Shown here in pieces: positions 1 through 6,194 of a DNA stretch of 6,485 nt. The DNA is taken from contig PKYX01000494.1 in assembly GCA_003132825.1 (NCBI GenBank), positions 10,779 to 17,263 of the forward strand, in the 5' to 3' direction. The position numbers were made by a program, and so were the translations under genes. This DNA is from Acidobacteriaceae bacterium. Its GTDB lineage: Bacteria; Acidobacteriota; Terriglobia; Terriglobales; Acidobacteriaceae. Positions within the stretch are counted from its first letter, which is position 1. Every line of letters begins with the position of its first letter. Below the pieces are notes generated by a model, which saw nothing but the letters and a program-made list of their open reading frames with translations, was not told the DNA's origin and did no database searches.

Positions 1-187
1 CATCGCATCCATCGCAGCCATGGCTAGCTGTCGCTTGCAGTAGCGCTTGGCCGTTTGCAGGGAGCGAAATAGCGGCCGGTGAAACGGTTACAGTCACATT
101 GTTGGGATTAAACTCCCCGCTGCCACAACCAACGATGACTACCAGCAGTACGAGTGACGCGGCGTACAGCGCTCGGTATGAATTCAT
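1..187 (-). CDS. Putative lipoprotein, N-terminal fragment (runs off the left edge)
   Basis: Only the first 62 codons are present; the gene continues beyond base 1. The translation starts MNSYRALYAASLVLLVVIVGC, a classical lipoprotein signal with one Arg in the n-region, a hydrophobic core at about residues 7-19 and the lipobox I-V-G-C with lipidated Cys at residue 21. The following GSGEFNPNN linker and the VTVTVSPAAISLPANGQ stretch resemble the first strand of bacterial Ig-like domains seen in many secreted Acidobacteriota proteins. A C-x2-C pair lies at residues 58 and 61. An in-frame ATG at 214 would put an acidic nine-residue extension before the signal, so 187 is preferred; neither start has a clear Shine-Dalgarno sequence. 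The mature function cannot be judged from this fragment. Confidence 0.72.
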   Translation of the reverse strand, partial: MNSYRALYAASLVLLVVIVGCGSGEFNPNNVTVTVSPAAISLPANGQALLQATASHGCDGCD

Positions 188-263
188 TGGTTCAGAGCGA
201 CTGACGGATTCCATGGATAGACTTGTCGCAAGCGCATTGTCAGAAACCCCAACTTAAAGAGTT

Positions 264-286
264 TGAGGGGGCAGTCCGCCCCCTCA
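264..286 (-). terminator. Hairpin after the secreted-protein gene, likely terminator
   Basis: Bases 264-272 pair perfectly with 278-286 (9 bp, mostly G-C) around a 5-nt loop. The hairpin begins 8 nt past the TGA stop of the minus-strand gene ending at 295. The U-tract that should follow on the minus strand is poor (AACTCTTT), so it may be a weak intrinsic terminator or a 3'-end stabilising hairpin. It separates this gene from the lipoprotein gene that follows on the same strand. Confidence 0.6.
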
Positions 287-294
287 GCCAAGAA

Positions 295-750
295 TCAATG
301 GATCTTCCGCGCGTTCGAGGTGACTAACACCGGCGGTGGTGCAACCACAGCAATTCGTATTTCTCGGCCCTCGTCGACCACCACAATGCTTAAGGTGAGT
401 TGAGGCGAGCCTTCGTTGTTCAACAACATGGTCCCAGTGCAGTTGCTGTTGAGGGTGTAAGAACCCGATCCTGGACGGTCGACAGCCGAGGCTGGATAGC
501 CGCTGATCGATCCGTGGATGTTGTCGGTCTGGGTGAATGTCCCATCCCCGTTGAATGTGTCAATGGCCGTCCCAATCATCTGCTCGATCATGAGTGGAGT
601 GACGCCTGGCGCTGGCCGTGTGCCGCTGATAGCCAAACCGTAGTCACCGCTTAGGGTCCACAGACCGCAGTGATGCTGGGAAAAGTCGTTCGCACCAGCG
701 AGCGCTGCGCCGAGTAGCAGAGTGAAAACGGTTAGGATCAATTTCCGCAT
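295..750 (-). CDS. Small secreted protein of unknown function
   Basis: Encodes 151 residues. A clear Sec signal peptide (MRKLILTVFTLLLGAALAGA, residues 1-20) is followed by a Gly/Thr/Ser-rich mature domain of about 130 residues with alternating hydrophobic residues, suggesting a beta fold. Two cysteines (C28 and C104) could form a disulfide in the periplasm. The pattern GDYG..ISG, FNGDGTFT, GSGSYTLNSNCTGT and IVVVDEGREIRI resembles a family of short exported Acidobacteriota proteins with no assigned function; this is recall, not a search. A GTG lies in frame at 765, but GAGGAG at 758-763 sits 7 nt before the ATG at 750 and overlaps that GTG, so 750 is the start. It is divergent from the regulator at 946 and ends at a hairpin, so it is probably monocistronic. 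Confidence 0.8.
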   Translation of the reverse strand: MRKLILTVFTLLLGAALAGANDFSQHHCGLWTLSGDYGLAISGTRPAPGVTPLMIEQMIGTAIDTFNGDGTFTQTDNIHGSISGYPASAVDRPGSGSYTLNSNCTGTMLLNNEGSPQLTLSIVVVDEGREIRIAVVAPPPVLVTSNARKIH

Positions 751-799
751 GGGTATGCTCCTCACTTATGCGGGCTGAGAGCCCCGCTGTGTGCGAGGC

Positions 800-828
800 A
801 TCATCGCGGCAATGGGGACAACTGGCAA
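800..828 (-). promoter_or_regulatory. Candidate sigma70-type promoter for the secreted-protein gene
   Basis: Read on the minus strand, TTGCCA (823-828; 5 of 6 to TTGACA) and GATGAT (800-805; 4 of 6 to TATAAT) are separated by exactly 17 bp. Transcription would start near 793, giving a leader of about 43 nt with the Shine-Dalgarno at 758-763. This is a consensus match only. Confidence 0.4.
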
Positions 829-831
829 TCG

Positions 832-851
832 AGACAGTATGAAGATTGTCT
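832..851. promoter_or_regulatory. Inverted repeat in the divergent intergenic region, possible operator
   Basis: AGACA (832-836) and TGTCT (847-851) form a 5-bp dyad with a 10-bp spacer, so centres are about 15 bp apart. It lies just upstream of the candidate -35 of the minus-strand gene and about 95 bp before the regulator start. The position suits an operator for a divergently transcribed regulator, but OmpR-type winged helices usually bind direct repeats and a 5-bp dyad can arise by chance. Confidence 0.2.
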
Positions 852-945
852 GAATTCTTGCAGAAGCGCGTTCCGCCCTGGATTCAGCGAGTTAGCCGTT
901 CCTTGTTGTAAAATCGCAGCGCGCGGCCCGGCGCAACTTCGAATT

Positions 946-2703
946 ATGCCCCTCAAGAAACCACGCTTTGGCGATTTCGAGCTGGATCCGACGGCCTACG
1001 AACTGCGCCATAAGGGAAAACCCGTCAAACTGGAACGACTTCCGATGGAGTTCCTCCTGCTGCTGCTGACTCGCCGTGGTGAATTGGTCACGCGTGCTGA
1101 GATCGTCGAGAGACTCTGGGGAAAGGACATCTTTCTTGAGAGCGACGTGGGCATCAACACCGCCGTAGGCAAGATTCGCCACGCCCTTCATGAGTCGGCC
1201 GACAAGCCGGTTTTTATCCAGACGGTCACCGGGAAAGGCTATCGGTTTATCGCCTCGGTCACCGTCGGCGAAGAGCAAGAACAGCCTCTGGCAGCAAGCA
1301 CTTCGAAACTCACGAATGGGCCGTTCGCTTTCGCCGTTCTTCCTTTCGAGGACCTGTCCAGCCCCCCCGGACAGGATTATTTCGCCGCCGGGCTGACGGA
1401 GGAAACCATCGCGGCTCTCGGACGGGTCAATCCCGAGCAAATACGGGTCATTGCGCGCACTTCCTGCATGAGCTACCGGCACACCACCAAGCCAGTTACG
1501 CAGATTGCCCGCGAACTTGGAGTCGACTATGTTCTCGAGGGCAGCGTGCGCCGGGAAGGTGACCAACTCCGCATCGTCGCCAGCCTGATTGGCGCTAGCG
1601 ACCAGTCTCAAGTGTGGAACGCGGCCTATGACCGCAGCGCCACCGGCTTCATTGGCGTCCAACAAGAGCTGGCATCCGCAATATGCGGGCAGGTCGAGGT
1701 GCGGCTTTCGCCCAATCGGGCCGGCAAGAATGCTGGGCCACAAACCCGCAGCGCCGTCGCATTCGATTTCTATCTACGCGGACGCTACTGTTGGAACCAC
1801 CTCACACCGCCAAACTTACACCGGGCCATTGAGCTGTTTCAAGCGGCGGTCGACGACGACCCGGGGTTTGCCGTCGCCTATGCCGGGCTCGCGGACGCCT
1901 ATGCGTATCTGCCGCTCACCAGCGATGTTCCACCGCGGGACTCCTGGCAGAAGGCGCAAGCCGCGGCCGAGCGCGCCGTGCAGATCGATCCTGGGCTTTC
2001 GGAAGCGCACACTTCGCTGGGAATTGTAGATTTCTGGATGGGTTGGGATTGGGCTGCTGCAGAGAGTTCACTGCGCCATGCCTTGCATTTGGATGCCAAC
2101 AACGTTGTTGCTCACCGAGTGTTGGCGCATGTGCTGTCGCAGACCGGCCGCCACGAGGAAGCAATTGCCCAGATGAAGATCGGCCGCGAGCTCGATCCGT
2201 TTTCTTCCGTCATGCAGGCGATTTCAGCTCAGTTCCTCTTCCAGGCCCGCCGTTTCGAGGAAGCCAAAGAGCGGGCGCTCTCCGCGCTGGCTATCGACGG
2301 GAATTTTTGGGTGGCCCATATGATGCTGGGGCAAGCTCTCGAGCAGTTGCACGAAACCGACGCCGCCATCGATGAGGCCGACAAAGCTTTCAAATTGTCC
2401 GGTGGCAACACCCTTCCCCTTGCTCTCAGAGGTTACACACTGGCCACGACGGGCCGTCGGGAAGAGGCTCTTCAGCTGGTTCGTGTCATGCAGGCAAACT
2501 CGGCCAGCCGTTTTGTCCCGGCCTGCAACCTTGCGCTGGTCTATGCTGGCGTGGGAGATGAATCCGCAACCTTCCACTGGCTTGATCGCGCCTATGCCGA
2601 GCGCAACGTTCACATTGTGTTTCTGACCGTCGACCCCAAATGGGATCTATACCGTCCCGATCGGCGCTTCCATGATTTGTTGCAACGGGCCGGAATTGCC
2701 TGA
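946..2703 (+). CDS. Winged-helix transcriptional regulator with TolB-like and TPR domains
   Basis: Encodes 585 residues. Residues about 7-103 form an OmpR/PhoB-type winged helix: FGDFELDP opening, helices around 32-60, recognition helix about 68-81, and wing hairpin VTGKGYRF at 94-101. Residues about 126-255 match the TolB N-terminal/FlgO-like domain that follows such winged helices (FAVLPFEDLS, then DYFAAGLTEE and GVDYVLEGSVRR). From about 290 to the end are tetratricopeptide-type helical repeats (e.g. AVAYAGLADAYAYLP, AHRVLAHVLSQTGRHEEAI), closing with the DPKWDLYRPDRRFHDLL segment typical of these proteins. Unlike CadC there is no hydrophobic segment between the DNA-binding and sensory parts, so it should be cytosolic. 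It has no receiver domain and no cyclase domain. The ATG at 946 has no recognisable Shine-Dalgarno, but the family opening sits right after it. Target genes and ligand are unknown; the divergent gene is one candidate. Confidence 0.9.
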   Translation: MPLKKPRFGDFELDPTAYELRHKGKPVKLERLPMEFLLLLLTRRGELVTRAEIVERLWGKDIFLESDVGINTAVGKIRHALHESADKPVFIQTVTGKGYRFIASVTVGEEQEQPLAASTSKLTNGPFAFAVLPFEDLSSPPGQDYFAAGLTEETIAALGRVNPEQIRVIARTSCMSYRHTTKPVTQIARELGVDYVLEGSVRREGDQLRIVASLIGASDQSQVWNAAYDRSATGFIGVQQELASAICGQVEVRLSPNRAGKNAGPQTRSAVAFDFYLRGRYCWNHLTPPNLHRAIELFQAAVDDDPGFAVAYAGLADAYAYLPLTSDVPPRDSWQKAQAAAERAVQIDPGLSEAHTSLGIVDFWMGWDWAAAESSLRHALHLDANNVVAHRVLAHVLSQTGRHEEAIAQMKIGRELDPFSSVMQAISAQFLFQARRFEEAKERALSALAIDGNFWVAHMMLGQALEQLHETDAAIDEADKAFKLSGGNTLPLALRGYTLATTGRREEALQLVRVMQANSASRFVPACNLALVYAGVGDESATFHWLDRAYAERNVHIVFLTVDPKWDLYRPDRRFHDLLQRAGIA

Positions 2704-2738
2704 GACTCGCTGAATTTGGCCGTAGCTGGAGCGATCTC

Positions 2739-2772
2739 ATCGTGCCGGCTTCTTCGCCACGTTCGGCACGGT
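2739..2772 (+). terminator. Hairpin downstream of the regulator, weak terminator candidate
   Basis: CGTGCCG (2741-2747) pairs with CGGCACG (2764-2770), extended by one G-U and one A-T pair, around a 16-nt loop, beginning 35 nt after the regulator's stop. No T-run follows, so intrinsic termination is doubtful. It lies in the 218-bp gap between the converging genes, which otherwise holds only the inverted repeat at 2817-2845. Confidence 0.25.
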
Positions 2773-2816
2773 AGCCGGGAAGTTGCCACAGTTAGGTCAA
2801 AGGAATCCAAGCGTCT

Positions 2817-2845
2817 CTCTGTAATCACGCAAAGTTATTACAGAG
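2817..2845. repeat. 9-bp perfect inverted repeat between convergent genes
   Basis: CTCTGTAAT (2817-2825) is perfectly complementary to ATTACAGAG (2837-2845) with an 11-nt loop. It lies between the 3' ends of the plus-strand regulator and the minus-strand zinc protein, where a bidirectional terminator would be expected. The stem is only moderately G-C rich and no T-run follows on either strand (a short GTTTT occurs 10 nt later on plus). Confidence 0.4.
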
Positions 2846-2921
2846 CACAGTTGCGTTTTCGGATACAAATACCTCCTTAACTGTTTTCTAGCCTGGTTTG
2901 CCAATGTCCTGCGGCACGCTG

Positions 2922-3410
2922 CTACTTCGGCACCACGATTCGCACCGTCCCAAATCCATTGCAAAACCGGCAGCGCTCGCCTTCCATCAGCTTTCCCGAG
3001 CCAGCGCACTCCACACACTTGGCTACCAGCTGGAACTCGGCGTTGCTGGCGTCAAGCACCGTGCCGGGAGTTTCCTTTACGACTTCGGCCCGGTGATGCT
3101 TCCGCAGCCACGATGCCAGCTTCGCCTCAAGCCTTTCTCGGTCGGCTACGCCGAGTCGTTGCGAGGTTGAAGACCACCAGTCGGGAATGCATTTGTAGCA
3201 GACGATATGTCCGTTCTCAAAGAGGGCGCCGGGATCGGCGGAGCGGAAGAATTGCTTGCATTGAGAGCAGCGTTTGACTCCGAGCAAAGCCAAAGCGGCG
3301 ATCACGTCGCTGAGGTCATGCTCCACGCGCACCATGGTCTCGAACACCGAGTCTTCGGCCGAACCTTGCGTTCCTGCTAGTGAAAATCCATTGCCTATTT
3401 CAGTTTGCAT
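2922..3410 (-). CDS. Hypothetical protein with two four-cysteine zinc clusters, the second DnaJ-like
   Basis: Encodes 162 residues, cytoplasmic (no signal or membrane segment). It contains C48-x2-C51 with C71-x2-C74 (a zinc-ribbon-like pair) and C132-x2-C135 with C147-x2-C150. The last two knuckles read CVECAGSG and CRFCNGFG, i.e. two CxxCxGxG repeats as in the DnaJ central zinc domain and anti-TRAP-like proteins, and a beta strand VRIVV ends the chain. There is no J domain. A charged helical stretch (about 88-112, RERLEAKLASWLRKHHRAEV) links the clusters. By family knowledge each set of four cysteines should bind one zinc ion, giving a role in protein or nucleic-acid contact, but the function is unknown. 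AAGGAGGAG at 3418-3426 lies 7 nt before the ATG and fixes the start at 3410. It follows the exported-protein gene after 133 bp containing a palindrome, so it may have its own promoter. Confidence 0.8.
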   Translation of the reverse strand: MQTEIGNGFSLAGTQGSAEDSVFETMVRVEHDLSDVIAALALLGVKRCSQCKQFFRSADPGALFENGHIVCYKCIPDWWSSTSQRLGVADRERLEAKLASWLRKHHRAEVVKETPGTVLDASNAEFQLVAKCVECAGSGKLMEGERCRFCNGFGTVRIVVPK

Positions 3411-3437
3411 TTCGATACTCCTCCTTTAATGTTTTCT

Positions 3438-3453
3438 CGCCGCTTAAGCGGCG
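3438..3453. promoter_or_regulatory. 16-bp perfect palindrome upstream of the zinc protein gene
   Basis: CGCCGCTTAAGCGGCG reads identically on both strands. It ends 11 nt before the Shine-Dalgarno of the gene starting at 3410 and 90 nt after the stop of the preceding gene. In RNA it would form a 6-bp G-C stem with a TTAA loop. On the minus strand it is followed by AGAAAAC rather than T's, so it is not a standard terminator in the direction of the flanking genes. An operator or a leader hairpin is possible. The rest of the 3411-3543 gap shows only a 6-bp dyad, TCATGG/CCATGA (3476-3481 and 3492-3497). Confidence 0.45.
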
Positions 3454-3543
3454 TCGTACTACCTCCGACTTTTACTCATGGCACCGAAGTTCCATGAACC
3501 AGACTGGCCTTTCACGGCGGACAATCCGGTTAGAAATGTCGAA

Positions 3544-4119
3544 TCACCAACTCCACGTGTATCCGATGCTTGCGGTCGTGTACCAGGGAACGGTGAAAAC
3601 CTTGTTGAAGGTGTCTTGAATCCAGATGGAATTGTGCGAGGTAAGGTGGATAATTGCGCCAAGAGACTCCCCGTCGTAGAGATTGTTTTGTACGGTCGCG
3701 TTTCCGGTAAAGCTCGTAATGCCTAGCTGAATCCATGTATAGCCGGTAATACGCTTTGTCTTTGGCAGTCCGACGTTTTTCATGATTCCCAGGCTCTCAG
3801 TGTGTGAGCCAAACTGCGAGTGCCAGAAGCCAGATCCGGCATCTTCATAGGTGTACCCAAACGTCACTTCATCTCCAATCGGATCCTTCTTGAGGAAACC
3901 GAAGGTGTGGCCGATTCCAATGTTGTAGTTGGCTTTGGCGCCCAGCCCGGGCCGAACGAAATCGGAGCCGGGCATGATCCACAGGTCCGTGCTGGTACCA
4001 GAGTCCTGGGACTGTTCCTGCTGAGCCTGAGCCCACGAGACCGAGGCCAGAGTCAAAACAAGAGTCAGCGCAAGAATGCATTGAACGAACATCGAGAAAT
4101 CCTCTGCAATCAGCTTCAT
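3544..4119 (-). CDS. Small exported protein, possible outer-membrane beta-barrel
   Basis: Encodes 191 residues. A hydrophobic signal core (about residues 13-27, CILALTLVLTLASVS) ends in S-W-A-Q-A, a good signal peptidase I site. The mature part of about 160 residues is rich in Gly and aromatics with alternating amphipathic strands (NYNIGIGHTFGF, DEVTFGYTYEDAG, GYTWIQLGITSF, SIWIQDTFNKVF) and ends in ASIGYTWSW, with a C-terminal aromatic residue as in outer-membrane barrels recognised by BamA. No known family was recognised. An in-frame TGA two codons upstream of 4119 rules out a longer protein. An internal ATG at 4092, preceded by AGAGGA, is a serious alternative start and would remove the acidic n-region (but also Lys2). 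It lies 40 nt downstream of the aldolase gene on the same strand, so co-transcription with the efflux genes is plausible. Confidence 0.72.
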   Translation of the reverse strand: MKLIAEDFSMFVQCILALTLVLTLASVSWAQAQQEQSQDSGTSTDLWIMPGSDFVRPGLGAKANYNIGIGHTFGFLKKDPIGDEVTFGYTYEDAGSGFWHSQFGSHTESLGIMKNVGLPKTKRITGYTWIQLGITSFTGNATVQNNLYDGESLGAIIHLTSHNSIWIQDTFNKVFTVPWYTTASIGYTWSW

Positions 4120-4132
4120 ATGTCATGCTCCG

Positions 4133-4155
4133 TGCATGCGTGTCTCCTGCATGCG
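4133..4155. repeat. Two direct copies of TGCATGCG, 15 bp apart
   Basis: TGCATGCG occurs at 4133-4140 and 4148-4155, each with the palindromic core GCATGC. They occupy most of the 40-bp gap between the aldolase stop and the start of the exported-protein gene. On the minus strand each copy is followed by a GGAG (AGGAG, then CGGAG), the second being the likely ribosome site for the start at 4119. This may be a local duplication or chance. Confidence 0.35.
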
Positions 4156-4159
4156 AGTT

Positions 4160-4819
4160 CTATTTCCCCGGGGACAGGCTGCGAGTGCGGCTAACAAAGC
4201 CGATAAAGCGGCGCGCCAACTCGGCGATGCGACGCGGTTGCCGCACTCTGATTGACTCCCTCGGGATCAGCTCCGCGCCGATGCCGAGGGCAATGGCACC
4301 CGCCAGAATGAAGCTCGACGCGGTCTGCTGATTGACTCCGCCTGCGGCGATCAAGGGCACCGTTGGAAACATCGCCTTTAGCGCCTGGATGTAGCTGGCC
4401 CCTCCGACTTGCCCGCAGGGCACCACCTTCAAGAAGTCGGGCCCCAGTTTCCACGCGGCGACGATGTCGGTCGGGGTAAGCACGCCGGGGAAGACAACGA
4501 TGTTGTTTTTCACCGCGAAGTTCACGGTCTCAGGATCAAGCCCATCGCTGGTCAGAAACTCAGCTCCCGCATCCAGACAACGACGCGCCGTTTCCACATC
4601 CGAAATGCCGCCGGCGCCGACAATCACGTCAGGAGCATGCTGTACAAGGTGGGCGATTGCCTTGTTCGCATCGGGCACGGTTAAGGTGACTTCGACGATC
4701 GGAATTCCGCCTCGGGATACTGCCTCCGCGGCGAAAAGAGCGTCCTCGGTCGAAGACACACGAATCGCTGGAATGATTCCGATTGCTTCGATCCGGCTTC
4801 TCACTTCCTGCTTGTCCAC
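4160..4819 (-). CDS. eda: KDPG/KHG aldolase family protein with altered active-site positions
   Basis: Encodes 219 residues, the full length of this TIM-barrel family. Family members cleave 2-keto-3-deoxy-6-phosphogluconate (Entner-Doudoroff) or 4-hydroxy-2-oxoglutarate to pyruvate plus an aldehyde. Landmarks: GIIPAIR (14-20), EVTL with Glu43 matching the catalytic Glu45 of E. coli Eda, GAGG (68-71), TSDGL (90-94), FPG (110-112), the Schiff-base lysine K131 in FLKVVPC, and GG(V)N phosphate-site residues (160-163). Departures from E. coli Eda: Arg49 is Thr47, Thr73 of GAGT is Gly71, and SPG is SDG. The first of these I recall as common in Acidobacteriota homologues; the others look unusual. 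Activity and substrate are therefore uncertain, and the symbol marks family only. Translation starts at GTG (4819) with AAGGAG 8 nt upstream. It follows the outer-membrane factor gene by 40 nt with no terminator, which suggests co-transcription; no other Entner-Doudoroff gene is visible. Confidence 0.88.
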   Translation of the reverse strand: MDKQEVRSRIEAIGIIPAIRVSSTEDALFAAEAVSRGGIPIVEVTLTVPDANKAIAHLVQHAPDVIVGAGGISDVETARRCLDAGAEFLTSDGLDPETVNFAVKNNIVVFPGVLTPTDIVAAWKLGPDFLKVVPCGQVGGASYIQALKAMFPTVPLIAAGGVNQQTASSFILAGAIALGIGAELIPRESIRVRQPRRIAELARRFIGFVSRTRSLSPGK

Positions 4820-4859
4820 GGACCCGGCTCCTTCTCGAATCGTTATCCCGCTTGACTTA

Positions 4860-6194
4860 CTACGGGAGATTGCGCACGCCCACCGCTTCTCGCAGTTGTT
4901 CGAGCGCCAACAAGTACGAGGCCAATGCCTGCCGGTAAGCGAGCTGCGTGGCGCGATAGTTGCGCTCGGCGTCCAGAAAAACGAGCAGGCTGGCGCCGCC
5001 TCGGTGGTAGGCGTATTCGCTGATATCGCGCGACCGCGTGGCCACGTCTAGATACTTGGAAATGTAGAGCAGCACTACCTTGTCATTGCTTCGCAGGCCC
5101 TGGTAGGCATCGAACACATCGGTGAGGGCCTGACCATTCGTCGCTTTCTCCTGCTCGTCGGCCTGATTGATGACGAAGCGCGCCCGAGCGATTTCGCCCT
5201 GGTTGCGATTAAAAATCGCCAGCGGGATGCTCCCATAAAACGAAGCGGCATTGATTCCGCCGGTGTGCGAGTAGTTGCCCTGAACGGTCACATCCTGCTT
5301 GCCAATCGCCTTTTGCAATACCAACTGGCTGTTCGCGGCGGTCACGCCTTGCTGCGCCGCGCGCAGGTCGGGGCGACTCTGCAGGGCTTTCAGCTGCAAA
5401 TCGTCGAGATTGACCTTCACTGGCTGGTATTCGAAGGAGCTGACAACGTCGTAATCCTCAGACACGGACTCGTATCCGAGCAGCTGCCGCAGGTCCGACA
5501 GCGACTGCACTCTGGCTAACTGCGCTTGCTCGAGGTCGCTTTCGAACTGCAACAATTGCAGCTTAATCATCAGGTAGTCGTTCTCACTGAGGCCGCCGGC
5601 CTTGTATTGAGCCTCGCCAATGTCCACGGTCTGCTGAAAGCTCTTCAGGTCCTTCTCGGCCAGCTCGAGCGTCGATTCGGCCAGCTGAGCGCTGAAAAAC
5701 AGGGTGGCGACCTGAAACGTAATACCGCGCCCGTTATCCGCTACCAGCGAGCGCGTCTGGGCCGTTATATCTTTCTGCGCCTGAAGACGGTCGCGGCGCT
5801 TTCCGCCCCGCTCAATCAGGTAGCTGAGGCCGAGGTCGGCTTCCGTGTTGTTGTTCAGATAGTCGCTTGTAGACACGCCCGAGTATGTGTTCGGGTTTTG
5901 ACGCGAAGGCGAGCCGAGAGGCAAATACTCCCAGTCCGCAAAGAGCGCGGGATTGGGGCGCAGGTTTTGCGTAACCTCTTCGGCCTGGCTTTGCTGAATC
6001 GTGGTCATCATGGCTAGCATGTTGTGGTTGTGCTCGAGCGCCATCTGCACGGCTTCGTCGAGCGTGATTCGGACTGGACCTTGGACCTGAGCTTCCGCGA
6101 GCTGCGTCAGCAGGATGCCAACCATCAGAAACGTGGCCGAGCGGTGCCGGAGGCCTGTTCTTCTTAGCGGAGAGTGCAATTTCCTAGATCTCAA
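4860..6194 (-). CDS. CzcC-like outer-membrane factor of an RND efflux system (TolC/OEP family)
   Basis: Encodes 444 residues, usual length for the family. A basic n-region and hydrophobic core (about 20-32) end at L-A-E-A, with cleavage near residue 35. The sequence has no cysteine, so unlike OprM or CusC it is not lipid-anchored. Two OEP repeats follow: ITLDEAVQMALEHNHNML opens the first (43-60), with the strand and helix segment ERGGKRRDRLQAQKDI (128-143), characteristic of CzcC-type proteins. The second begins near 265 (LQLKALQSRPDLRAAQQGV) and includes FNRNQGEIARAR (328-339) and the closing coiled coil around 407-439 (LDAERNYRATQLAYRQALAS). It should trimerise as the outer-membrane exit duct of the pump encoded just upstream. 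The start is a TTG at 6194: GGAGGA at 6200-6205 lies 5 nt before it, and the gene overlaps the pump gene by 11 nt, implying translational coupling. The exported metal or other substrate cannot be read from this protein. Confidence 0.9.
   Translation of the reverse strand: MRSRKLHSPLRRTGLRHRSATFLMVGILLTQLAEAQVQGPVRITLDEAVQMALEHNHNMLAMMTTIQQSQAEEVTQNLRPNPALFADWEYLPLGSPSRQNPNTYSGVSTSDYLNNNTEADLGLSYLIERGGKRRDRLQAQKDITAQTRSLVADNGRGITFQVATLFFSAQLAESTLELAEKDLKSFQQTVDIGEAQYKAGGLSENDYLMIKLQLLQFESDLEQAQLARVQSLSDLRQLLGYESVSEDYDVVSSFEYQPVKVNLDDLQLKALQSRPDLRAAQQGVTAANSQLVLQKAIGKQDVTVQGNYSHTGGINAASFYGSIPLAIFNRNQGEIARARFVINQADEQEKATNGQALTDVFDAYQGLRSNDKVVLLYISKYLDVATRSRDISEYAYHRGGASLLVFLDAERNYRATQLAYRQALASYLLALEQLREAVGVRNLP

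Noticed and set aside
909..914. TAAAAT as a -10 element for the regulator gene
   Set aside because: No acceptable -35 lies 16-18 bp upstream, so it is not listed as a promoter.
892..1743. A 283-codon open frame on the minus strand
   Set aside because: It lies antisense to the winged-helix and TolB-like parts of the regulator; its translation shows no recognisable domain, while the plus frame matches a known architecture throughout.
2797..3018. A 73-codon minus-strand frame, with a perfect AAGGAGGT at 2871-2878 that might start a small peptide
   Set aside because: The long version begins inside the zinc-protein gene in another frame. The Shine-Dalgarno-like sequence has only a TTG two bases away, too close for normal initiation, and the resulting 23-residue peptide has no recognisable features.
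3482..3500. A sigma54-like TGG...TGC pattern on the minus strand upstream of the zinc protein
   Set aside because: The GG and GC elements are 9 rather than 10 bp apart and the surrounding consensus is poor.
3544..4160. Reading 3544-4119 as a lipoprotein because of Cys14
   Set aside because: The cysteine sits at the start of the hydrophobic core, not after it, and no lipobox precedes it; a signal peptidase I site is present instead.
4464..5051. A 195-codon open frame on the plus strand
   Set aside because: It spans the aldolase and the 3' end of the outer-membrane factor gene in antisense; both minus-strand proteins are clearly real and the plus frame has no family features.
5526..6017. A 163-codon plus-strand frame rich in Leu, Val and Gln
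   Set aside because: It is the antisense shadow of the Gln/Leu-rich helices of the CzcC-like protein.
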